This document shows positions 9,391 to 20,526 of a stretch of 64,000 nt of DNA, in pieces. The stretch comes from Euonymus europaeus (Eukaryota > Streptophyta > Magnoliopsida > Celastrales > Celastraceae). The DNA lies in contig OY756962.1 in NCBI GenBank assembly GCA_963580455.1, forward strand, positions 10,062,001-10,126,000, written 5' to 3'. Position 1 is the stretch's first letter; each line of letters begins with the position of its first letter. The notes under the pieces were generated by a model. That model searched no databases. It saw only the letters and a program-made list of their open reading frames with translations, and was not told where the DNA came from. The position numbers and the translations under genes are program-made.

Positions 9391-11018
9391 AATGAGAAGC
9401 CAACGTTTAGATCAATTATAGGATTTCATAAAAGATAAGAAAAAGGGTACATGAATGGAATAAATGTTGCAAGAGAGATAAAAAGACATCCGATGTAATT
9501 AAAACTAATGAAATTTGTAAGTCGCCTTCAGTCATATCCTTCTTATATTATGTTTATGTTCTCAAATGGTCAAATATCGATTTCATAATATAAAAGAAAA
9601 TCTGGGAAATGCAGAAGAAGAAGAAGATACTCCAAATTCTACATAAAAAATGATGTTTTTTTCTAAACAAAATTGAGGCCAATGCCTTTCATACCTTTAA
9701 CATGACATTATTTAGGAATTATTGAGTGATAAGTAAAGGCACTCTGGCATGAAATTAGGCTAAATACTTACATGATCCCAATATGTGTCATCCTACATAT
9801 TAAAGAATTTCCAGATCAAAATGTAATAAACACGTGCATAAAAAACTCAGTAGCTTAGCAACAATGACTTGTACAAAAATCATTTTCCAACGAAAGAAAT
9901 ACACCAAGAATACCATGTACACTCGATACAAAAATAAGAGAAGTGCCAAAACACTTTCGCAAAATTACCAGCACATATTACAATCTTCTTCAATAACCAA
10001 AGAATTAGGACGCTCCAATGTGCATATCAAAATTGACAATCTAACTATCATGTATCAACCCTACAGTCCACTTGTAATATCTTTCAATGTAATTGTCCTT
10101 TCTTCCAATATATGTAATTTGGTAGCATTGATAGTCTTAACTCACCAAATTGCGCTTTGCAGATTTTGAGGTTGCATCCTTATTGTGTTCACCAAGTTAT
10201 GTCGAATCTCATTCCTACAAGCATTTTCTTTAAGTGGCCAATGATTGGCCTTCTCTGGAAAAGAAATCCAATCAGATTCTTGCAATTGGTAACTCGACAT
10301 TAGGGAAAGTATTAAATCTTATCTAGGCTTGTATTATTCAGTAAAAGTTTTCGAACAAATTTGTTATCACCAAATCATCAGATTTGTGAATTATTGAATA
10401 TTCTTGTTAAGAATTTTGTTTGGATAGATCTATCAAAAGAAACACGCATACCACAACAGAAGGGTAAAAAGGAAAGAAAAAAAAAGCTCAACTTTTTTCT
10501 ACTTTAACGCATACCTGTGGGTTTCCAAGTTCCAACTACGGTAGCTCCAAGAATCTTTGCCTTACTGCACTTTGCTAAAAGGAGGACATTAGCATAACAT
10601 ACTCTCTTTTTAACTCCTGCACATCATCTTTATGCTTTGAGGAAAAATGCACTTACATTAAAAATGCATCCTATTAATAAGTTGTCATAGCTTGTAGTGG
10701 AACAACACCAAAGTGCTCATCCTACATTAATTCAAAATTTTGTGGAAGGAAAACCTCTTTTACGGTTCAAAATCTAATAAATTCTATCTCAGTTCTTAAT
10801 TTCCAAGATTTTCTTTTATATCATGAAATCGGTATTTGAGCATTTGAGAACATCCACATAATATAAGAAGGATATGGCTCAAGGCGACTTACAAAATTCA
10901 TTAGTTTTAATTACATCAGGTGTCTTTTTATCTCTCTTGCAACATTTATTCCATTCAGGTGCCTTTTTTCTTATCTTCTATGAAATCCTATAATTGATCT
11001 AAACGTTCGCTTCTCATT
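9391..11018. mobile_element. Non-autonomous element with 220-bp terminal inverted repeats
   Basis: Arms at 9391-9610 and 10799-11018 are reverse complements at roughly 90 % by eye. The 1.19-kb interior (9611-10798) has no convincing gene: a 111-codon plus-strand frame at 9834-10169 has no recognisable motif. Long inverted ends around filler DNA suggest a Mutator-like or Pack-type element. I found no clear target duplication at the arm ends, so the class is a guess. Confidence 0.6.
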
Positions 11019-11617
11019 TATTTATTTATTTATTTAGGAAATGTATTACCTTTGAAATTGATTCATTTAAAGAATATAGGTTAGAATCAATGCCCCTGAA
11101 TTTGGAAGTTTTTGATGTAATAACTATTTAAGATGAATTAATTTCATGGTGGACGTTGTGACTTTGTTGTGCACTAAGCAATAAATGCTTATTGGTGATT
11201 TTGAAAAAATATATTCTCTTTGGTTGGTTGTTCTCATGGTGGATATGGATAGATATGAGGAGGATGTGTACCCTTTAACACAATTATGAGGAGAGCTAAT
11301 ACCTTACCTCACGTGCATGGTTACTAATCTGAGTACTATGTTTTAGTTGTCAGTAGGCTATACAACTCTTGAAGTCCATCTATGTAGATGCCCTTTCGTC
11401 ATTCAATATTATATTCTATGATTTCCAGGATCATTTTTTACTATCCTAATATTTGGTGGGGGTACTTTTTTTAGTCTATTTCAAAAAATAATTCTTCTCT
11501 TATTGGTATTGTCTTGATTTCTTTAATTTGATCAACTTTTGGTTCTTAAATTGCTAATGATTGTTCACTACAAGATTTTTAATGAAACATCAATGGGTTC
11601 AATACTCTGCCATCAAT
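11019..11617. other. AT-rich spacer
   Basis: No gene, repeat or RNA recognised. It begins with a short TTTA/TTAT simple repeat (about 11016-11036). Confidence 0.5.
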
Positions 11618-11664
11618 ATGATGAATGAGGCACCTACACTACGATTTTAATATTCAATAATAGG
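11618..11664 (+). repeat. 47-bp direct repeat, right copy
   Basis: Identical to 9325-9371. The two copies bracket 2246 bases that include the 220-bp inverted-repeat element. It is far too long to be a normal target duplication. Confidence 0.8.
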
Positions 11665-12201
11665 CATGCTGTAGAGAATGCTCAAGGATGACATTTATAC
11701 AACTATGGTTACTTAATATGCTGCTTGAAGACTGTGAGATTGAAGGTTAACATTCCAACTACAAAAGGTTTTTCATTCCTAGATGAATATTTTGTGTGTG
11801 GTATATTATCAATTAGAAATTCCTATATATTCCCTCTTTATTATTATTGGATTTAAAATAAAGAAAACTGGGGCATTGACATCAACACAATGAGTGATTC
11901 TCTCCGTTCTCTTCTAAAGTGATAGATATCAAAGATGAAAGCAACATAACTCGATATATTTTGAAAACTATGCATGAAGTTTCTTTTTTGAGTATTTTCT
12001 TACCATTTTCTCTTTTTCCTATGGACTCCTAATCTTTCCAAAACATGAATAATGCATTACATTGTTAACAGGAATCGTGTATGATTATTTGTGACGATGC
12101 TCAAAAGTATATTGGTAACTTGCAGGTTGGAGAATAAATAGTTGAGAAAGCTTTGAACTATCCTTTTCTATTGGCTGTGGAAAAATAAATAGAGAGCGGA
12201 A
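11665..12201. other. AT-rich DNA, probably the 3' part of a Helitron
   Basis: No gene recognised. It ends in a Helitron-like terminus at 12202-12234, so at least its right part probably belongs to a non-autonomous Helitron whose 5' end I could not place. Confidence 0.35.
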
Positions 12202-12234
12202 CAACCCGCAGCGCAGCTCGGGTTGGGATGCTAG
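12202..12234 (+). mobile_element. Helitron 3' terminus
   Basis: A perfect 7-bp hairpin (CAACCCG / CGGGTTG, 10-base loop) is followed nine bases later... by the terminal tetranucleotide CTAG at 12231-12234 after GGATG, and the next base is T. Hairpin plus CTRR plus an A/T target are the known hallmarks of plant Helitron 3' ends. It lies upstream of the helicase remnant and points the same way, so it belongs to a different Helitron copy. Confidence 0.7.
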
Positions 12235-12747
12235 TATAAATATATGCATGCATTTATTTATCTATTTATCTTTGCATGTTTTAACTTGGAACTATTTAAT
12301 GTTTTCATTAAAATATCACATTATCAAAGGTTGGCTTCATGAGGCAAGTGGGAGGTGTAGCTTGGATCAAGTTGTCTCCTAAGGTATGTTGTATCTGATT
12401 TGTTCCAGCTTTTTTGCTTGATTTCTTCTTATTGTTGTCTCTTCATTCTCAGACTTTGCAAGATTTGAATAACTTTTTAAATTACTCCCTCTCCTACAAG
12501 ATTTTCCTCCTAAATCCAACGCCAAAGTTAACATTAAAAAGGTTCACCCATTATCTCGAACACATTGCCATAATTATGCAATGCTTTTTTTAGAACTTCA
12601 CGATTTAAAGTGAACCTTCTTTTTGCTTGAACAATTTTCTCATGTGGACCGTGGTCGTCATGGAGCACTATTAAATTCAAGTTCGAGTCTCAATGGAAGG
12701 TAAATCACTCCTGTAATCAAGTAATTTGTACATCTTAATTTACAAAC
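12235..12747. other. AT-rich spacer
   Basis: No gene or repeat recognised. Confidence 0.5.
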
Positions 12748-13320
12748 AGATTAATGAGCAAGTTATATTCTCTGATTTCGTCTTTCTCGAACTCAATATT
12801 TCACAATTATTGGTTTTACAATATTTGTGTAATGGATGCTGAAGCAGGACTTTCGAATGAGCTCATCAGTTAACAACTCTTATTTCTCTTATCCTTCTCA
12901 ATTTTCTTCCTCGGTTCTCCTTCAAACTTGAAACTAATAGATTAGTGAGCAAGTTATATTCTCTGATTTCATCTTTCTCGAACTGAATATTTCACAATGA
13001 TTGGTTTTACAATATTTGTGTAATGGATGCTAAAGCAGGACTTCCGAATGAGCTCATCAGTTAACAACTCTTATTTCTCTTATCCTTCTCAATTTTCTTC
13101 CTCGGTTCTCCTTCAAACTTGAAACTAATAGATTAGTGAGCAAGTTATATTCTCTGATTTCATCTTTCTCGAACTGAATATTTCACAATGATCGGTTTTA
13201 CAATATTTGTGTAATGGATGCTAAAGCAGGACTTCCAAATGAGCTCGTCAGTCAACAACTCTTATTTCTCTTATCCCTCTCAATTTTCTTCCTCGGTTCT
13301 CCGTCAAACTTGAAACTATA
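12748..13320 (+). repeat. Tandem array, three 191-bp units
   Basis: Units at 12748-12938, 12939-13129 and 13130-13320, all 191 bases, begin AGATTARTGAGCAAG. Units 2 and 3 are closest; unit 1 differs at several bases. No open frame is conserved. It may be a small minisatellite or two rounds of unequal exchange. Confidence 0.85.
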
Positions 13321-14351
13321 TCAGGTATTATATAATAATCTGACTTCATAAATTATCTGATCAGTGCTTTTTATACAAAAGGCCAAAGATGGGAGGCTCG
13401 GATGTTAGAGACGTGTCTTTTGTTCCATTCATCTTCATCAACTATAAACTGTTATAGACTCACTTTCTCTCTCAACTTGATATCTGATATGAATCCCTTT
13501 ATCTCTGCATATCTTTGTCCGTGTATGAGTCGTTGGGAAATAACATATGCATTAATGAAGAGTAGTAAATATAATACGTAAAAACGTGAGAATAAAATTA
13601 GAAAAAATATGAGCACTGAGAAAGGGAAAATATTATAAATATAATACGTAATCACCTTCCAAATAAATAAAGACGATGGGACGCTTCCGCTCTATATATA
13701 TATATAATTTTTAACAAGATAGTAGCTGCAGATGAGAGAACAAACGATGATTGTGAGATTGTGAGTGAGAATTTGGTCAATTTTTTACGCTATTTGATTG
13801 GATGAGTATGAATTGTCATATTTTGGAGGAAGTCTCAGAGGCAAATCTTTATTATTTCAGAGTATGAACACAAGGTGAGGATTAAAAAGAGTGGTGAACC
13901 ATATATCTAGAATATAAAACTATCCTTATGGAGATGATTGGTTGTAAGGTAGCACAGAGAGTAGCAAGTGGAATTGCATGCATTGCATCAAAAATTTATA
14001 TGAACATAAAAATAAATTTGGAAAAGATAAGGACGATGATAAGGAGAATAATATTATAAATATAATGCATTATCACTCACAGCGTAAACAAATGGTGAAA
14101 TTCTCACTTATAGTCTCTCGTTCATCATATTATTATTATTTGATTTAATAATGTGTCATTGGGCATTTGTTTGTTCATGCATTGATATTTTATTAATATG
14201 TAATAATATGTTAAAAGACTTTGAAGACAACTTCGTTTACTTGGCAGGCGGCATCCCCTAATTTCATGACAGCTTTGAACCACTGCATTGTTAATAATGT
14301 GTGTCTTTGCTTCAAAAAGAATTTTTTATTTTTTTCTTAAGATAAACGTTT
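13321..14351. other. AT-rich spacer
   Basis: No gene recognised. It contains short TA-rich simple sequence near 13695-13708. Small frames here are short and of low complexity. Confidence 0.5.
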
Positions 14352-15097
14352 ACAATAAATACTAGATTCACCAAGTAGTTGGTGTTACATTATACATGTG
14401 AGCTTCAATATCATACATCACACGTGGTGAATGCTAAGCTCTATACTTCAAGAGGGGAATCTTTCCTTAGAAGAAAAGGTCCACGTGTTTATATATAGAA
14501 AGAATTGCTTTAAAAGGGTGTCGGTTCTTTAAAAGAGAGAGAGAGAGACAGACAAATATAAATGAAAAGGGACAGAAAGTGATGCGATGGGATAAGGGTA
14601 GTTGTGATTTTTTTTCACATATTGTTTTGCATGCATCGAATGAAAAAAGAAATATATGTCTTTGTTTCAACAACTACTCTTTAAAAAAATTGTGAGTGTC
14701 TTTCTTTTACTATGTTTAGTCCAATTTGTTATCATTATTTGCACGTCAAAGTGTCAAACTGAAAATTTTGAATTAATTCCAAATGTTTCATTTTCAATAG
14801 ATTAGAATTAGTCCAATATGGTCTGCTAAATTTAATAGAGTTAATAGTCAATGTATTAATGAGTTTATATAGTAATTGTATTATTGTGCAATATTAATAC
14901 AAACAATAAATACTAGGTCCACCAAGTAGTTGGTGTTACATTACATAGGTGAGCTTCAATATCATACGTCACACGTGGTGAATGCTAAGCTTCATACTTC
15001 AAGCGGGGAATCTTTCCGTAATGTAAGACCAACTACGAGAAGAAAAAGTCAAAGTGTTTATATATAGAAAGAATTGTTTTTAAATGGTGCCTGTTGT

Positions 15098-15146
<49 letters not shown>

Positions 15147-15412
15147 ATATAAATGAAAAGGGACGGAAAGTGATGCGACAGGATAGGGGTAGTCGTGATT
15201 TATTTTTCACACATTATTTTGCATGCATTGAATGAGAAAAGAAATATGTGTCTTTGTTTCAACAACTACTCTTTAAAAAAATTGTGAGTGTCCTTTTTCT
15301 AGTGTGTTTAGTCCAATTTATTATCACTATTTGCACGTCAAAGTGTCAAATTGAAAATTCTAAATTAATTCCAAATGTTTCATTTTCAATAGAGTAGAAT
15401 TAATCCAATATG
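14352..15412 (+). repeat. Large direct duplication (551-bp offset)
   Basis: 14352-14820 is repeated at 14903-15412, separated by 82 bases of unique AT-rich DNA. The copies differ by point changes, by expansion of an AG repeat in the second copy, and by a short insertion near 15020. Neither copy codes for anything I recognise. Confidence 0.85.
15103..15141 (+). repeat. (AG)n microsatellite
   Basis: About 19 AG dinucleotides. The matching place in the first copy of the duplication (about 14535-14550) has only about 8, so it expanded after duplication. Confidence 0.9.
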
Positions 15413-15539
15413 TTTCGTTATGATGATTCGAGTTATCAAGTATAAGTCATCAGTCAAATGTAGAAAAAACTAAGTTTACCAAATGAATGAGAATAAATTG
15501 TAATTAAAATGAAGCAAGAGCACTGACATATAGTTCTTT
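15413..15539. other. Short spacer before the Helitron helicase
   Basis: No feature recognised. Confidence 0.4.
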
Positions 15540-17405
15540 TCCTTCATAGTGGGTTTGGAATGATAGAGATAAAGAATGGACACCAAGCCAAAGAGGTCAC
15601 TCAACTGGGAGGGTGTCATATGTAGAGCCTAACTCTGGCGAATTGTATTATCTTCGTATATTATTGAATGTTCAAAAGGGTGCAAGGAATTACATAGAAC
15701 TGTGAACAATTGCTAGTATTATTCATGCAACATTTCAGTTTGCATGTATGGCAATTGGCTTGCTAGGTGATGACAAGGAATGACATGAAACATTAGATGA
15801 AGTATCTGTATTTGCAACAGGGGTTCAACTGAGGCAATTATTTGTGACATTTTTGCTTTTTTACAAGTCGAGAGAGCCATTCAAACTATGGGACAGCCAC
15901 TGGAAAAATTTGTAAGATGATATTTTATGTAAACTAAGACAACAATTACACTTACCGTATCTGAATATCTCTGAGAATGATGTCACAATCATTTTTAAAT
16001 TAGAGATGTTATTGAATAGATTTTTAAATTAGAGATGTTATTGAATAGGGCTGTTAGTTCTCTTGCGGAGGATGGGTTACCAATGCCACATGGACATTTG
16101 CTTGATGAATTGAACAATCGGTTATTGCGAAAAGAAATGAATTATGATGTTAATCAGCTAATAGATGAGTGTGAACATTTAAAACATTTGTTGAATCCAG
16201 ATCAAAGAGTTATATATGACATTGTTGTAGACAAAGTTATGAATCAGCCAAGTGGTCTATATTTTGTATATGGACATGGAGGAACTGGGAAGACAATCCT
16301 TTATGTGTCAATAATATCGAAAGTTATATCTACTGGTAGACTTGTGCTTGTTGTGGCTTCATCTCCATTTGAATCATTGTTGCTTCCTAGTGGTCGAATT
16401 GCTCATTCAAGGTTTAAAATTCCTATTGACATTGGTGATTGGTCAACATGCCACATTCAAAAAGGGACTCAACTTGCAAAGTTAATCACAAAGACCAGTC
16501 TAATTGTGTGGTATGAAGCACCTATGACACTGTTTTGAGGCTCTTGATAGAACATTGAAAGATAAAATGAACACAATTGATGGTCAAACAAATTGAAAAG
16601 CATTTGGAAGAAAAACTATTTTGTTTGGTGGCAATTTTAGGTAAATTTTACCAGTAGTATTGAATGCAACAAGATATGATATTGTCAATGCATCGATTAC
16701 CAAATCAAATTTATGGGTGCATTGTACTGTTTATATGTTGAAACAAAATATGCGCTTGCAAGACGGCGGTCTTAATGCATATGAGAAAAAGAATATGGAG
16801 AAATTTGCGCAATGGATTTTAGAAGTTTGTGATGGTAATGTCCATGCTATTGCTATTAATGATTATGAGGAGGAAGCAACATGGATTAAAATACTAGATG
16901 AATTGTTGCTTACATCTTGTGGTCAACCGCTTCACACCATCGTCATTGAAATTTATTAGAATTTGAATACCTCTTATGCAAATCCTGGTTATTTAAATGA
17001 GAGGGCTATAATGACTAGCACAAATGAAACTGTTGCTTTGATTAATTCTCATGTGTTGTCGCTTATTCCAATAGAAGCAAGAAGTTATTACAGTTTTGAT
17101 TCAATATGTAAAACCTCGCAGAATTTTGTTTCATCCGAGTTGGTGTATACTGCTGACGTGTTAAATTCATTAACTTTTAATGGAGTCCCTAATAATGAGT
17201 TAGCTCTTAAAAAAAAATCTACAGTCATGTTGCTTTGTAATTTAAATCAAGTTGAGGGTTTGTGCAATGGAACAAGACTGCTTATAACTCGCCTTGGAGA
17301 TAGAGTAATGTAGGCAAGAATATTGACTGGTTCTCACACAGGTGCTAAAGTGTTTATTAATAGAATAATAATGGATGGAAAAGATCAAAAATTCTCATTT
17401 GTATA
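15540..17405 (+). pseudogene. Helitron helicase (PIF1-like), broken
   Basis: The N-terminal part reads like the region before the helicase core (YYLRILLNVQKGA, then FACMAIGLLGDDKE). The core starts at about 16028 with LNPDQRVIYD, followed by Walker A GHGGTGKT (about 16272-16295). The Walker B position reads VWYEAPM, with Tyr (codon 16512-16514) where the family has Asp. The usual GGDFRQ motif appears as GGNFR followed by a stop. The C-terminal helicase blocks run from about 16660 to 17405. A perfect 29-bp tandem duplication (15991-16048) shifts the frame, and several stops follow. It cannot make a working helicase. It would have unwound DNA during rolling-circle transposition. Confidence 0.85.
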
Positions 17406-17559
17406 GAGGAGAAGACAATTCTCATTTCTCCAGTAGCTTCTTTTAATGAAAACATTTGCGTAATCAATGTTCTGGATGACAATATTTCTGGTTTTCATAA
17501 TTCAGCTTAAGTACCTTCATTTTGTTATTTCAAAATTTTTTATCTTTTGACTTGTGTTT

Positions 17560-19228
17560 TTTTTGCTAGGGTGGCAGCATATCTGCAATAGTCAGACCAG
17601 AGAATGGAGATTATTTTAAAGCGTTGCTTGATGAAAAGGAAATATATTATTTTAGTAATTTCTTAGTATTTCCAATCAGGGGCAACTACCGACCATGTCC
17701 AAATTAATATATGATCAAATTTGACCAAAAAAGAAATATCAAGAAGACTATGGATGCAACTAATCAATTTCCTTCTGACAGATTTTACTTCATAAATTAT
17801 GAGCAAATGGAATCTAGAGTTCGGAATAAAATTTATCTCACAGGTAAAATCTTACAAAAACATTCATTCTTTAAACCAATTAGTTTTTAACTATCTAAAG
17901 TGATTTATTGTTGTAGATATGATAGGCCAACTACTAAAGGCATTGTCCGAGGAAGAGATTTGGAGTAACCAAAGAATGATTAAACTGAAAAAATTAGATT
18001 TTGAAGATGAGATGTGAGTATATCATTGATATTTTTTGCAACCAATATTTATTCATTATATTTATATTTATATCAAAGAAGTGAGCTATATTAATGTTAT
18101 ACATGGCTATATTCATATAATGATGAATAAAATCTCAGCAACACTCTGGGATGAACTGGCTGTGAAGTTTGATGGGGAAAAATTGGTTGAAAATTTACAA
18201 GACAAACCAGTGATCATAATACTTGCATGGATAGTGGATTCAACATATTCAGGTATATCAACACTAAAAAAAATAAAATAGATTATTGTTGATTTCTTTC
18301 TTCGATTTTACTAATTGGAGAATGGTGACTAATATTAATACTCCAGGAAAAACAATCTTAAGTAGCATATCAGCATCAAAGGTCTATATTGATTTGGAAA
18401 TCCCATAAGTTAATCAAATGTGAAGAAGGTTTTTTTTATCAATACTTTTATTCATATGCAATTCATATACAACAATTGTAGGTGATATTATTTGTCATGA
18501 CAAAACCAGGATAATACAACCTAAAACTTTACAAATGATGTCGAAAAGTGAAGCAAGGTTGAGGAATGTTGATGAAGAACTAAAGAAAAACAGGAGACAG
18601 TGGCAGAATTATTGTTATTAGACAAGCACAATGATGTTGTAAGTGATTAATTTGAATAAATAAAATCCATATCAATGCATTTCAGTAAATGTGAATTATT
18701 GTGAAAACCATGTGCATCATCTAAAGTTCACATGAAGAGCAAAATTAATAAGCATAGATGTTACTGATGGATGGTGGTATGCTTCTTGCCCATGATGTGG
18801 TAGCACAACAAAACCATGGAAGAGTACAAATTACAAATGTCTGCTCTTAGTGTAATCAGATTGTTCAAACACCAATACCTTGGTGAGTAATGTGCTACAA
18901 TAATTAATATTTGTGTATCATGAAAACAAAAATGATATATGATGCCTATTTATGTCATATAATATTTGCAATATAAAATAGTTACATACTAAAATGCGAT
19001 GGTTGAGGATGAAACAAGACAAGCAGTGTTTACTATCTTTGATAGACAATCAGAAAAGATGATCGGAATCTCAGCAGCTGCAATTACATCGATGAAAGGT
19101 TCGAATCGATATAAATTGCCACAAATGATTGTTGATATTTTTCCACTTTATCATATTTTCCAAGTAGCAAACAACCGGAACAACAAGTGGATGAAATCAA
19201 TATGCTTCAAAGTCACAAACATATTTTA
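17560..19228 (+). pseudogene. Helitron-borne RPA70-like gene with introns, broken and truncated
   Basis: OB-fold blocks typical of replication protein A large subunits appear in order: DBD-A-like (about 17568-17842), DBD-B-like with ATLWDELAVKFD (18139-18252) and SASKVYIDLEIP (18347-18410), a zinc-ribbon region with WYASCP and KPWKSTNYKC (about 18772-18850), and the DBD-C end with FTIFDRQSEKMIGIS (about 19018-19062). Blocks are separated by plausible introns, for example 18253-18346 (AG|GTATAT ... CCAG|G). One zinc-ribbon Cys neighbour is replaced by a stop (codon TGA near 18796). The gene stops at the junction with the next element at about 19228. It would bind single-stranded DNA during Helitron replication. 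Confidence 0.75.
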
Positions 19229-20526
19229 CAATTGAGTTACATCCGAACGAGAAGTCGATTTCAATTCCTCCGTATCAGATGGCTCCGGCAGAGTTGAAAG
19301 AATTGATGGCACAACTGGAGGAATTGCAAGACTTAGGATTTATAAGGCGGAGTATGTCCCAGTGGGGAGCGCCGATGTTATTTGTGAAGAACAAAGATGG
19401 GTAGTTACAAATGTGAGTCAACTATCGGCAATTGAATAAGGTTACAGTGAAGAACAAGTATCCTTTGCCAAGGGTTAATGATTTATTTGATCAACTGAGA
19501 GGTGCGAAGCATTTCTCAAAGATTGATTTGAGATCGGGATATCATGATCAGTTGAGGATAAAGGATGAGGATATCCAGAAGACAACTTTCAGAACTAGGT
19601 ATGCACATTATGAGTTTTTGGTCATGTCATTTGGGTTAACCAATGCCCTAGCAGTATTTTTGGATTTAATGCAACGGGTTTTTAAACTGTTTTTGGATAG
19701 GTTCGTGGTGGTGTTCATTGATGACATTCTGATTTATTCCAAGAAGGAGGAGGAGCATGAGGAACACTTGAGAATGGTTCTGCAGACATTGAGGGAAAAA
19801 CAATTGTATGCCAAATTGAGCAAATGTGAATTTTGGGCTAAGGAAGTAAAATTTCTAGGGCATGTCATCACTCAAAAAGGCATTGTAGTTGACTACTCCA
19901 AGGTTAAATCGGTTCTGAATTGGGTAAGACCGAAAAATGTGACTGAGATTCGAAGTTTTCTAGGGTTAGTAGGCTGCTATCGAAAGTTCCTTTTAGACTT
20001 TTCGAGAGTTGCTGCACCTATGGCACAGTTGACTAAGAAGGGTACATCATTTGTATGGACAGATAAGTGTGAACTGGCATTCAAGGAGTTGAATAGGAGG
20101 TTAACAACACCTCCAGTATTAATTGTACCAAAGAGAGATGTAGGTTACCAGGTGTATTGTGATGCATCTGGAGTGCGATTTGGATGTGTGTTGATGCAAT
20201 GTGGAAACGTTATGGAATACGGCTCTAGACTGTTGAAGTCACATGAGAGAAATTATCCGGTTCATGATCTAGAACTAGTACCTGTTGTGTTTGATCTGAA
20301 GCAATGGAGGTATTATTTATACGGGGAACGGTTTGAAGTATATTCAGACCACAAGAGCCTCAAGTATCTATTCACCCAAAAGGAGTTGAATTTACGACAA
20401 AGGCGGTGGCTGGAATACTTGGAGGACTTTGACTTCAATTTGCAATACCATCCCGATAGAGCAAATATGGTAGCAGATGCACAAAGTCGGAAGCTCGGAG
20501 TGACTAGTTTGTGTTTACATGAATGA
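19229..20526 (+). pseudogene. Chromovirus reverse transcriptase and RNase H
   Basis: The RT runs from about 19229. A stop replaces the residue after KNKDG (about 19402) and another lies near 19413; from 19432 the frame is open for 364 codons. The catalytic motif is [10 protein letters not shown] (about 19715-19744) where most elements have YIDD. RNase H follows with [15 protein letters not shown], the [18 protein letters not shown] block and [11 protein letters not shown]. It ends at TGA 20524-20526 after the usual [10 protein letters not shown] stretch. No start codon of its own: it is an internal fragment of a polyprotein. Confidence 0.9.

Larger units (their letters stand above)
15540..19228 (+). 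mobile_element. Decayed autonomous-type Helitron
   Basis: A PIF1-like Helitron helicase (15540-17405) is followed on the same strand by an RPA-like single-stranded DNA-binding gene (about 17560-19228), the gene pair known from plant Helitrons. No Rep endonuclease part and no 5' terminus are seen, and the right side is cut by the gypsy element at about 19228. The element is therefore a fragment. Confidence 0.75.

Noticed and set aside
9834..10169. A 111-codon plus-strand frame in the inverted-repeat element
   Set aside because: Low-complexity, Lys/Ser/Ile-rich, no motif; length is within chance for AT-rich DNA with a favourable frame.
12748..13320. CRISPR array or centromeric satellite
   Set aside because: Units are contiguous with no spacers, and three units are too few to call a satellite.
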